This document shows, piece by piece, positions 55,806 through 64,000 of a stretch of DNA of 64,000 nt. Position numbers and translations under genes: made by a program. Positions within the stretch are counted from its first letter, which is position 1, and each line of letters starts with the position of its first letter. Source of the DNA: Lumbricus terrestris (lineage: Eukaryota; Annelida; Clitellata; Crassiclitellata; Lumbricidae); contig OX457042.1 in the NCBI GenBank assembly GCA_949752735.1, positions 59,860,723 to 59,924,722 on the forward strand, read 5' to 3'. Under the pieces are notes generated by a model. The model saw only the letters and a list, made by a program, of their open reading frames with translations, did not search any database and was not told the DNA's origin.

Positions 55806-58367
55806 CTATTCGTAACGAGCCGGACGACGGACCATTCGCTTCGGTCGGCCATCCTGGTAGTTTCCAGTCGCAGGCGACGAAGCATCAACGGCGGTGGGCT
55901 CGTTAAGCGAACGAGTGGCAATGCCACACTCTGATGGCTGCTTACGACTTTCCCCAAAAAGGATCCCGTCAAAACTTGTCTCAACCCAAGCCACGGAATT
56001 AACCTTATAATCAGCCAGTGGAATGGCGTCTACAAATTTAGCGAACCCGTCCATCACCCTCAAAATTCTACGACTACGCGGGTGGAGACCAGTAATATCC
56101 ACGCTAAACCGTTCCCAAGGCTTCCCACAGGGTAAGGGTTTCAAAGGACCCTGCCAAGGCGGATGACTTCGGTGGTATTGGGCAGAGGGAGAGCATCGCT
56201 GACTAAACCTCTTTACGGTTCCCGACCAACCAACCCAAAAGGTCCTGCGTCTAAACTGCCACCTAGTCCGGCACACACTAAAATGTCCACAGGTTACCTC
56301 TACATGTGCTACCTCGAGAGACTGCTCTCGTTTAACTGCTGGCTCCACAATTCCATCAGCAATCGTACTGTCCAACTGGTTATCCATAACAATCCTATGC
56401 GACAGCGGGTGACTTCTTAACGCTTGTCTCACCGGATGGGCTTCTCCTGTCTCAACCTTATACGTGCACACCGACGTCTTTTCTAACAAACTTCCGATCC
56501 GTTCCTGGATTTCCGGCGACACATCCTCTGTTAACATTAACTCACTAGGCGAAACGTCTTTATTCCCACTAATCTTCCCTACATCTATCGACTCATCTTC
56601 CACTGGACTATCACTCAAGTCTACTATTCTCTCGTGCGCGCTAGTCTCATCGCCTAACACTACACGGGCAAGGTGAACTCCGGGACGGATCTCGTGCGCC
56701 TCCGTCATCCACGCGGGAGCCACCGAGGTCAAATCTCCGTATACAGTCTTCACGGGCACCTCACTTTGGCATTTGGGCTGTAATTCTATTTCCTCGGCGA
56801 CCATTACACGCCGGCACCACATTGAGCCATTCCCTCTAGCTAAGGGGATACGTTTGCGCCCAATAAACAAAGCCCCGTTACCAAAACTCAAGCGACAACG
56901 ATGCTCCCTCAGGAAATCCATTCCTAACATCGGTTCGGAAATCTGGTCGGAGACTAAGAAGGCAGTATGGACCTCAAAACCATCCCAAAATCTAAGGGGC
57001 AACCGGGCCTCACCCAGGACATTAATATCAGAGCCATTAGCAGCCATCAACAAGCGAGTACAAGATCGAAGTTCTAACCCCTCAACGGCTGAAGACGGAA
57101 CCAGGCTCACTTCAGATCCGGTGTCGATGAGGCACATCTGCGGTCGGTTGTTGATCATTCCACGAACGTAAACGGCATTACTGCTGGCGCGGTCGGGAAG
57201 CTTCGGACGTGTCGTGTGGTTCACCACCACAGATGTCGATGGCGCGGCTGCATCTCCTTCTGTCGTTTCCTCGTCATTCGGCCGGTTCCGGAAGCGGCGC
57301 GGCTGACGGCAATCTCGGATCACGTGACCGTCTCTACCGCATCCATAACAGGTCACGGTCCTCCTCGTAGTCTCCGGCTGGCGATCTCCAGGTCGGCGGT
57401 TCCCAGGGCGTTGATCTCGTCTCGATCCATCGTCAACGATCGTAGACTGGTTGCGCAGTTCCTGAAACTGCTCGTCCATCTTCCGCTCCATCTCACGCTG
57501 CCAACGACGCTGGTCGTCGCGCTGCGTCGTCAAGAAACGGTCCAGGGTCGACTGGAGCCGGTCGCTCGGCTCGACTTCTTGCGCTCCACGGACACGGTTC
57601 GACGGTCTCCGATGATCGTCGTTCTCAGAGGCTCGCTGGTAGGCCTCTAAGCGCAGAGCGGTCCGATAAGCCTCATCCAGAGTCTTCGGCTCACGCTCCC
57701 TGACTTTCAACGAAAGCTCCCTGTCTCGCAGAGCTTCCAGGAACGAGTCTCTCGCAATAATCTGCGTCGTCTCGTTCGACGGAACAGGATAGGCCAATAC
57801 AACGAGTCGGCGGATCTCGTGTAGTAAATCGCTCAAACTTTCTCCGGATCCTTGACGTCGGAAATACAGCTGGCTACGGAACGTCTCAGCTTGCCCGTCC
57901 GTCCCATATCTCTGCCGGAGACGCTCCACCAGTTGGGCGTAGTTAACGTCAGCCTGCGCGCCGAAATCCCAGAGAAGTTGCGTCGCAGCCTTCTCTAGCG
58001 CGCAGCGTAGATGATCCACTTTGTCCGAGTCCGTCCATCGATTGTGACGAGCACATACCTCGAACTGCACGAGAAAGGATTCCAGGGACCCAGTCCCGTC
58101 AAATCGACCCGGCTTCATCGGCGTTGGCCGGTTCCGAAGGAGACCTCCGAGGTTCTCCAACAACTCCTTCGACGAATCCGTTGTCTCCGTCTTCACACGG
58201 GGACTCGTCTCGACCAGTTCCTCACCATCGTCAGAAATGAGCTCGATCAGCGTGCTGCGCTCCTTCTGCGTCGTCGATCTTCTCACAGCAGGCGCAGAGA
58301 CATCAGCAGGCGTGCTGTACTCGAAAAGTCTCGGCTGCCGGAACATGACCTCGTCATCGTCCATCAT
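55806..58367 (-). CDS. gag-protease with in-frame pol remnants
   Basis: A single 853-codon frame from MMDDDEVMF. Residues about 90-250 are a gag capsid-type region (LESFLVQFEVCARHN, LLWDFGAQ, SLSDLLHEIRRLV). A CCHC zinc knuckle CYGCGRDGHVIRDC begins near residue 340. The retropepsin motif LIDTGSEVSLVP has its catalytic Asp near residue 415. From about residue 640 the start of reverse transcriptase is recognisable (TGEAHPVRQALRSHP) but breaks off by about 688, and the frame then passes into integrase zinc-binding and early core sequence (WERFSVDITG, MDGFAKFVDAIPL) and finally an integrase-like end (RPKRMVRRPARYE). So reverse transcriptase, RNase H and much of integrase are missing, yet no stop interrupts the frame. 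Autonomous activity is impossible; gag and protease look intact. Confidence 0.85.
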   Translation of the reverse strand: MMDDDEVMFRQPRLFEYSTPADVSAPAVRRSTTQKERSTLIELISDDGEELVETSPRVKTETTDSSKELLENLGGLLRNRPTPMKPGRFDGTGSLESFLVQFEVCARHNRWTDSDKVDHLRCALEKAATQLLWDFGAQADVNYAQLVERLRQRYGTDGQAETFRSQLYFRRQGSGESLSDLLHEIRRLVVLAYPVPSNETTQIIARDSFLEALRDRELSLKVREREPKTLDEAYRTALRLEAYQRASENDDHRRPSNRVRGAQEVEPSDRLQSTLDRFLTTQRDDQRRWQREMERKMDEQFQELRNQSTIVDDGSRRDQRPGNRRPGDRQPETTRRTVTCYGCGRDGHVIRDCRQPRRFRNRPNDEETTEGDAAAPSTSVVVNHTTRPKLPDRASSNAVYVRGMINNRPQMCLIDTGSEVSLVPSSAVEGLELRSCTRLLMAANGSDINVLGEARLPLRFWDGFEVHTAFLVSDQISEPMLGMDFLREHRCRLSFGNGALFIGRKRIPLARGNGSMWCRRVMVAEEIELQPKCQSEVPVKTVYGDLTSVAPAWMTEAHEIRPGVHLARVVLGDETSAHERIVDLSDSPVEDESIDVGKISGNKDVSPSELMLTEDVSPEIQERIGSLLEKTSVCTYKVETGEAHPVRQALRSHPLSHRIVMDNQLDSTIADGIVEPAVKREQSLEVAHVEVTCGHFSVCRTRWQFRRRTFWVGWSGTVKRFSQRCSPSAQYHRSHPPWQGPLKPLPCGKPWERFSVDITGLHPRSRRILRVMDGFAKFVDAIPLADYKVNSVAWVETSFDGILFGESRKQPSECGIATRSLNEPTAVDASSPATGNYQDGRPKRMVRRPARYE

Positions 58368-58409
58368 CTTCGGTAGACTCGTCTATTCGTCGGCTGGAAC
58401 AACTGCGTA

Positions 58410-58426
58410 CCCCACTTCTGGTACCA
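58410..58426 (-). promoter_or_regulatory. Primer-binding site for tRNA-Leu(UAA)
   Basis: One base after the 5' LTR the element reads TGGTACCAGAAGTGGGG, complementary to the 3' end ...CCCCACTTCTGGTA plus CCA, which is the acceptor and T-stem end of metazoan tRNA-Leu(UAA) as I recall it. Confidence 0.75.
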
Positions 58427-59050
58427 GTGTAACGGAAACGGGCCGGTCGAACACGTCGACTGGCAGGAGAGGGGATGGCGAACTCTCCCACCAGGTGGCA
58501 AGGCTTGCGTGTCGCTCCAGATGGGCGCAAGTCCGGCCTCCGTCGTCTATCGAAGGGCTTAACAGTGCTCCCACTACCGTACGAAGACCCGAAGACACGA
58601 TGTATTTTCAGACGATATATTGTCACCACACTACACGTCACGGCAGGCAAACACGTGATACCAGCAGCAATCGTACCCTGGCAGGCGGACGGTCGTATAC
58701 CAAAATGGCGGCTCCCACAGCGAGGACTGACTTCGGGAGCGCCCCACTGCGACAAACGCAGGAACCACACGGCAGCGGCAGCGGCGTACTGCGGCGGCGG
58801 CGACGGCGAGCTCCGACGACCGATACACGGCGACGGCGACGGCAGCTCCCTCGGGCGACTGACAGCTGCAACGACGACCGCTCCTTCTCTACTGCGACGA
58901 CGACGACCGGCGGCTGCAACGACTGCTGCTCACGACGACGGACTGACTTCTCGAACGGACGGAGCTCCCGCTGACTTCTGACTTCTAACTGAGCTGGACG
59001 GCGCTCCGCTACCGACGGAAACGAACTGAGCTAATGCATGGAGACCGCGC

Positions 59051-59062
59051 TCCTATATATAC
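59051..59062 (-). promoter_or_regulatory. LTR TATA box
   Basis: GGTATATATAGGAGCGC in element orientation lies downstream of the enhancer array and before the R/U5 part. The same sequence is at about 54,967-54,978 in the 3' LTR. Confidence 0.65.
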
Positions 59063-59139
59063 CGACAAGGCGCGCAATCTTGCGCATGCGCACTACAGGG
59101 GGGCCGACGTCACAGGTCCGGAGGAGGGAAGGGGGCTAG

Positions 59140-59490
59140 GCGCGCAAGACCCGCGCAGGATCCACACAAGATCTGCGCATGCGCACTAGAGGGGGCTGAC
59201 GTCAGAGGGGGCCGACGTCATAGGGGGCCGACGTCACAAGGAACCTAGGAGCTCGGCGCGCAAGACCCGCGAAAGATCCACACAAGATCTGCGCATGCGC
59301 ACTAGAGGGGGGCTGACGTCAGAGGGGGCCGACGTCACAAGGGGGCCGACGTCACAAGGAACCTAGGAGCTCGGCGCGCAAGACCCGCGAAAGATCCACA
59401 CAAGATCTGCGCATGCGCACTAGAGGGGGGCTGACGTCAGAGGGGGCCGACGTCACAGGGGGGCCGACGTCACAAGGAACCGACGTCACA
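59140..59490 (-). promoter_or_regulatory. LTR enhancer array with NRF1- and CRE-like sites
   Basis: Units of 116-118 bases each contain TGCGCATGCGCA (the NRF1 palindrome core) and TGACGTCA (full CRE/ATF site) followed by CGACGTCAC half-site variants. Factor identity is inferred from the consensus only. Confidence 0.65.
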
Positions 59491-60000
59491 AGGATCTTTG
59501 GAGGCGAAGGAGGGGGAGAGGGGACTCTAAGCACGTGCCGACGACGGCGCGAATCGACGGCCTAATCGACGGCCTAATCGACGCCGGCGACGACGTAAAC
59601 AAGAACGCGGCGGCTACGGCGGCAGCGGCTCAGGCGAATTTCGCCACAGCAGCATGGGAGGTTGGCTGAAGTGAAAAATTCAGGATAGGGCCTGTGAAAA
59701 AGCAATGTTTCAGTTTTGAACGAAAGGTCAACGGCCTGCGGTGATAATAGGCGAGAGGTGGTGTTTTGGAGAGTTAATTCGTCTGATGACTCAGATCCAT
59801 GCAGGGTCGCCTTAATTCCTCATTTTCCAGGCTTGAGACACGCACTGCCATGCAGAGTAAGCCTATATATAGGCCTATAGTGGCGCTGGATAGTAGGACT
59901 ATTATTTTGAAATGAACACCAAGATTGAGGTTATGGCAGAGAAACACTAGTACGTGGAATTAGATTTCTGAAAGAGAACTGTTAATGGACAGCAATATAG

Positions 60001-61335
60001 CAGAGGCGGCGCCAGGATTTCAGTTTTGGGCCTGAATTTGCGGCGAAAATTTTCCGTTTTCAGCCGCCAAAATTTCTGATGACCTTTTTTTGGTCATCGA
60101 CCAAAATCTCAAAAAACGTTTTAGTCATTTAGTCAAAATCTTGGAAAACGGGTCTTTTTCCCTGTCCGCCAAGCTGTTTGCCAAACCTCGTGCGTACCTT
60201 TACGGCTATGTTTTGGGGGTGGGGCTAAAGGGGGTTATTGAATAACCTGTTTTTAAGGAATTTTTAGAACTACACAGCCCCTTCTTTGGGGCCGTCCATA
60301 AAGTACGTCACGCTATTTTTGACCATTTTTAACCCCCCTCCCCCTGTCACAAACTGTCACAAATCTCGGACCCCCCCCTAAATTTTTTAAGTACGTCACA
60401 CTTTCGAACAGTTTAAAAAAAATTAACACCTAATTAAAATTTAATCTAAAACACACTTCATTATTAAACTGGTGTAGGCCTAATTTTGTTTTAATATACG
60501 ATGACAAATGAAAGTTGGTATTTATTAGATAGGGCCTAATACAATTGCTTGGTATCATATATTTTAAAGAATGACGTAATATAATTGTTTATAAGTTTAT
60601 GATAATAATGATTGAATTATATAAATAGTACCTATAAATCCTCAAAATTTTGTATTTAATATAATAATTACTATTGTATGTAAAAATTAAATTCCGAATT
60701 TGTCGTCCAGTGACATAATTATGCAGCGGACAACATAGAAATAATACTACTTCCGGCATGACGAAAGCAGGGCTATACATAAAACAAGGCTTCGCAACAG
60801 CATTGCTAGCGCTCTTAGCGAAAGGAATCATGAACAACACATTCAGGAGATACGCATTTCATGCTATTTTGACATAAAACTAATTCAAATGTTTCAAAAA
60901 TTTCTGAAAATTATTTTTAAAGCTATTAAATTCTACTAAAAAATAAAAAAAATAAATTAGAAATAAAATTTAAGAAGAAATGAATGTGTGACGTCACACA
61001 TGGCCTGACCCATCCTCCCCCCTGTCACAAACTGTCACTTTCTTACACCCCTCCCCCCCTGGAGCGTGACGTACTTTATGGACGGCCCCTTTCCTTGCCC
61101 ATCTTCCATGGTAAATTACTTCCAATCGGAGAACAATGACCGTTTTTGCAAGTTTTTACTGTACAGAAGTGCTTCTACAACTGCACAAATTTATTTAGAA
61201 CTGCACATTTTGGGTAGCCTACAACTGCACGTTAAAAAAGCCCTGGGTTATTCGTCCAAAAATGTTATTTTTACGTGGGAGAAAAAATTGATGGCTTTTT
61301 ATGGGGGCTTAGGCCTCCCCCTAGCGCCGCCACTG
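60001..61335. mobile_element. hAT-type element with CAGAGGCGGCGCC ends
   Basis: CAGAGGCGGCGCCAGG on the left pairs with CCCTAGCGCCGCCACTG on the right with a few mismatches. The flanks AGCAATATAG and AGCAATAG are an 8-bp duplication if two bases were gained on the left. No transposase; another element is nested inside. Confidence 0.7.
60288..61089. mobile_element. PIF/Harbinger-like non-autonomous element
   Basis: GGGGCCGTCCATAAAGTACG and CGTACTTTATGGACGGCCCC are perfect inverted ends extending to GTCACGC/GCGTGAC. TTT flanks both sides. Subterminal CCCCTGTCACAAACTGTCAC occurs near both ends. No transposase is readable in 802 bases. Confidence 0.78.
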
Positions 61336-64000
61336 AGCAATAGGCATATAATAGGCCTATATGCTAGCCTGCAATTATTATCTTGATAAAATTTCCCGGT
61401 GAATTAGGTCCAATTGTCTACAACTTTGCAAATTAATTGGATCGTAATTATTATTTAAAAAGTCACCTGGTTGTTTAAGCTTAATTGATTATAAAATATT
61501 TTAAATTAGGGGGCCTACAGAACAAGTAGGCATAGCATAGGCTATTCGATCAGACCGTTCGCGGTCTTCTCGGAAAGCCGACGGATCCAGCTACACCTCG
61601 TGATCAGGCGACACAAGAATCGCCATCTGGTGAATTCATACAACAAAACTTTCTATGCGAGTATCGTGTGCCATAAAGGTAAGGGTAGATTTTGCTACAA
61701 ATGCACTGTTTGAATGGCCAACAGAGATGTAAGGATATGGAAGTGATAGCCTACATTTTACCGGGAGCGTTGCATTTCATTTGAGCTATCTGTCTTCCTG
61801 TAGAGCATGTGAAACGCGTCTACGATTCTTTTACCAATCGAAAATAGCTCCGGGATTTTTCACATCTCCATTAATGCTTAACAACCACGGCGACACCTAC
61901 TGGATGGAGTATAGACACTTCCTGACTTTCGGACGCGGATAATGCGAAGTGCTTTATGCGAAACAAATATTTATTAAATGTCATTTTAAAAGTCACTAAT
62001 TAATCCACATAAAGGACTGGTAAATGTGTATTGTAGCGTATTAATTTAATTTTCGCCCATATCCTTATTATGATTATTAATTTTCATCAATCTAGCTTCT
62101 AGGCGTGCTTTTCCAATAAATCATTTTCATCAACCCATGCAGCTTCAATTTAACAAGAATTCTTATCGTCTACCAAACGTGTATTCGACCAACGTTGAAA
62201 CCCAAGCAATTGCTTATACTGGCGAATAATTACGCGCGCTAAAATACACTCTTACCAAAAACTTCTTTTTACTAATATCCTGAAATTTCTGCTTCCGAAT
62301 TCGTCATCTATTCCACATTACTATTCTGGTCAAAATTGCAGATGCAAACATCATAAAATGTCATCAGGCATTTAATTATAGTAACCTAGCAGGCTGTAAA
62401 AAAACTTGCCTTTGTCATGCGGAGTTATAATCTAACAGTCTGCATATAATTTTTATATTATTTTAATGAAGGCGATACTAATTATCACTAGACAGAAGCC
62501 TCGCTGAGTAGCCAAGTAATAAGAGACGTCATCTATATGGAAAGCCGTCGATACCTTTCCCTGCTTCTGCAAGATTCTCATTTCATTCGTCAGACTATCA
62601 CCATGACTGCAGTGACAGGTAGAATATCAGTCATTCAATTCATCATACATCGTATCGTAGGCACAACAACAGCAGCATGGGGGGGGCTATTATCAGATGG
62701 ACAGCCAGGAGTATTTGCCTAATGACGTAAGATAGGTGTTTAGATTCTGAGCGACACACGCGAATGCCCGCCCTGCGTTTTCAAAGACTGCCTTTGATTA
62801 GGCTACATAAGAGTAGCTACATTTCTGTTTCGATTCTATTCTTTGAACAGACAATCCTGCGACAGGTTGGCATATACCTAATTATTATTATTATTGCTGT
62901 CACTTGTGATAGTTCAGTAGCCTACTGTTCATCATGCATCGAACCTAAGAGACAGCAGGACTCAAAATGAACAGATGACCTATGACAAGACTTAGTTGCA
63001 TAGGAATAGTTTGGTGTCCGGACAATTGAGAGAGGACAATTAAAGCGGACAATAATTCGTGGAAGATCGACGAAATTTCTTGCTTAAATATTATGTTCGA
63101 TTGAAGAAAACAGTTCTGCTCTAATAGAAGTTGGCTTGATTAGAAATATTGTTGCTAAACTGAAGTAGAATTGATGGAAATAATTCTTTCTTTTACGGGA
63201 GTTGGATTTATGGAAGTAATTCAAGCATTTGGTGCATAACCAGGTAGGACTAGGTCTAGGTAAAGTGCGATTTCACAGTTTTCGGCAAACTAGTCTGATT
63301 GTTTTTCGCTCTTCATAAGCTCAAGCTCGCCGTTTCGTCCAGGAAAGAGATAATAAGACAATTAAAAAAGCATAATTAGGGTGTATCAAATCACAATTTT
63401 TGATAGGAAACTCATATTTCCCAAGTTCGGTTGTTGCTAATAATTATTAATGACATTAGGCTATGTACAAATTAACAACAAACCAGATTATTGCACCGCA
63501 ACTTGAATGCATGCAGTGCTGAAAATTTGTTTAATTTAATGAACAAGCATTGCTATTGCACGAAAATGATAGTAAATGATAGTAGGGCTTGTAGGACTAG
63601 CCTGATGCTCGACTTTTTTGCATACAAATAAAATTTTATATTTTTGTGTGCGCGGTTTGTTGCGAGGTTTTGACTATACCATGCATGGTGCGGCATGCAA
63701 ATAAATGAAATTTACAAAAGGCTAGCTAGACTAAATCAGACCAAGTAATAAAAGTCAAGAGAGGTGAGAATGTAGGTTTCAAATTATGTCAATGTAGGCT
63801 ACGTCCAGCAAATTAAATGATCGTTCCCGTAAAGTTTGCAATAGGATGAGAGAGATTTCAATCGTGGTAGGTCTATAGATAGATAGGCCCCTAAGTTAGG
63901 TCATTTAGCCTACGATCAAACCAACCAAATATTTTAATGTAAGAGTAGGCTAACATACGAGCGGTTATTTACCATCGCTTCAAGAGACTTGCTAGTCGAC
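61336..64000. other. No recognised gene; stray minisatellite pieces
   Basis: AT-rich. Degenerate pieces of the AGAAGCTGGATTGATGAAA minisatellite appear near 62,090-62,160 (inverted) and 63,100-63,220, the latter preceded by GTCCGGACAATTGAGAG and GCGGACAATAATTCGTGG, reminiscent of the 14.5 kb MITE subterminal repeats. No supported exon. Confidence 0.5.

Larger units (their letters stand above)
54306..59648 (-). mobile_element. Ty3/gypsy-type LTR retrotransposon, internally deleted
   Basis: Two direct LTRs (54,306-55,328 and 58,428-59,648), TG...CA ends, GCAG flanking both sides, a primer-binding site, a polypurine tract and a gag-protease frame define a complete element on the minus strand. 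It is much richer in GC than its surroundings. Most of reverse transcriptase, RNase H and integrase has been deleted. Near-identity of the aligned parts of the LTRs suggests a recent insertion. A neighbouring copy of the unoccupied site would show GCAG once. Confidence 0.92.
58428..59648 (-). repeat. 5' LTR (1,221 bp)
   Basis: Same ends as the 3' LTR. It is longer because the enhancer unit occurs three times (starting 59,140, 59,256 and 59,374 on the plus strand) against once in the 3' LTR, while a 37-bp duplication is lacking. Confidence 0.92.

Noticed and set aside
56163..58376. Plus-strand frames opposite the gag-protease frame
   Set aside because: Antisense shadows of an established coding region with zinc-knuckle and protease motifs.

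Overview
The window is eukaryotic genomic DNA, repeat-dense and AT-rich. It has spliced genes with GT/AG introns, tRNA-derived SINEs, many transposon fossils and one 200-base N gap. The gene families (an AF10/AF17 orthologue, a CARD protein, a PKC-type C1 exon, a two-Ig surface protein) and the very frequent TAGGCCTA-type words suggest a marine invertebrate deuterostome, perhaps an echinoderm. The phylum is inference; nothing here is diagnostic.

Host genes. (1) 5,652-5,965 (+) is a terminal exon encoding a CARD. (2) 12,054-20,835 (+) is a complete-looking four-exon gene of 347 codons: signal peptide, two Ig-like domains each on a phase 1-1 exon, a Lys/Pro/Thr repeat stalk, a C-terminal hydrophobic tail and an AATAAA signal. 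It matches no family I can name. (3) 25,280-25,399 (-) is one phase 1-1 exon with the second half of a PKC-type C1 domain. (4) 50,138 down to 35,409 (-) carries twelve consecutive exons, all in compatible phase, of an AF10/AF17 (MLLT10/MLLT6, fly Alhambra) orthologue. It starts at MKEMVGGCC and covers the whole PHD/zinc-knuckle/extended-PHD module and much of the disordered middle. The DOT1L-binding octapeptide/leucine-zipper exons were not found.

Mobile DNA by region. 1-11 kb: a hAT-like coding relic, three related LINE-tail repeats with a shared nonsense codon, two pieces of one non-LTR retrotransposon family, SINEs and a hAT MITE. 13.9-15.7 kb: a Tc1/mariner relic with very long inverted repeats, disrupted by a MITE with a 9-bp duplication that carries a minisatellite; the same minisatellite recurs inside a different TIR element at 26.7-27.4 kb and in degenerate form elsewhere. 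22-24 kb: a LINE interrupted by a TTAA-flanked piggyBac element. 32.1-33.7 kb: a piggyBac-type element containing a Harbinger-like MITE and an (ACAT)n satellite. 40.8-43.0 kb: a TIR element with a decayed hAT-like transposase, inside an AF10 intron. 51.2-53.4 kb: a hAT element with another hAT MITE nested in it, both with perfect 8-bp duplications. 54.3-59.6 kb: a GC-rich Ty3/gypsy-type LTR element on the minus strand with PBS, PPT, GCAG duplication and one 853-codon gag-protease-(deleted pol) frame. 60.0-61.3 kb: a hAT-type element containing a Harbinger-like element.

Most remarkable observations: the uncharacterised two-Ig gene; a 39-bp minisatellite in an AF10 intron that repeats the splice donor five times; the minisatellite shared by unrelated MITEs; the LTR enhancer array that differs in copy number between the two LTRs; and the open frame kept across large pol deletions.
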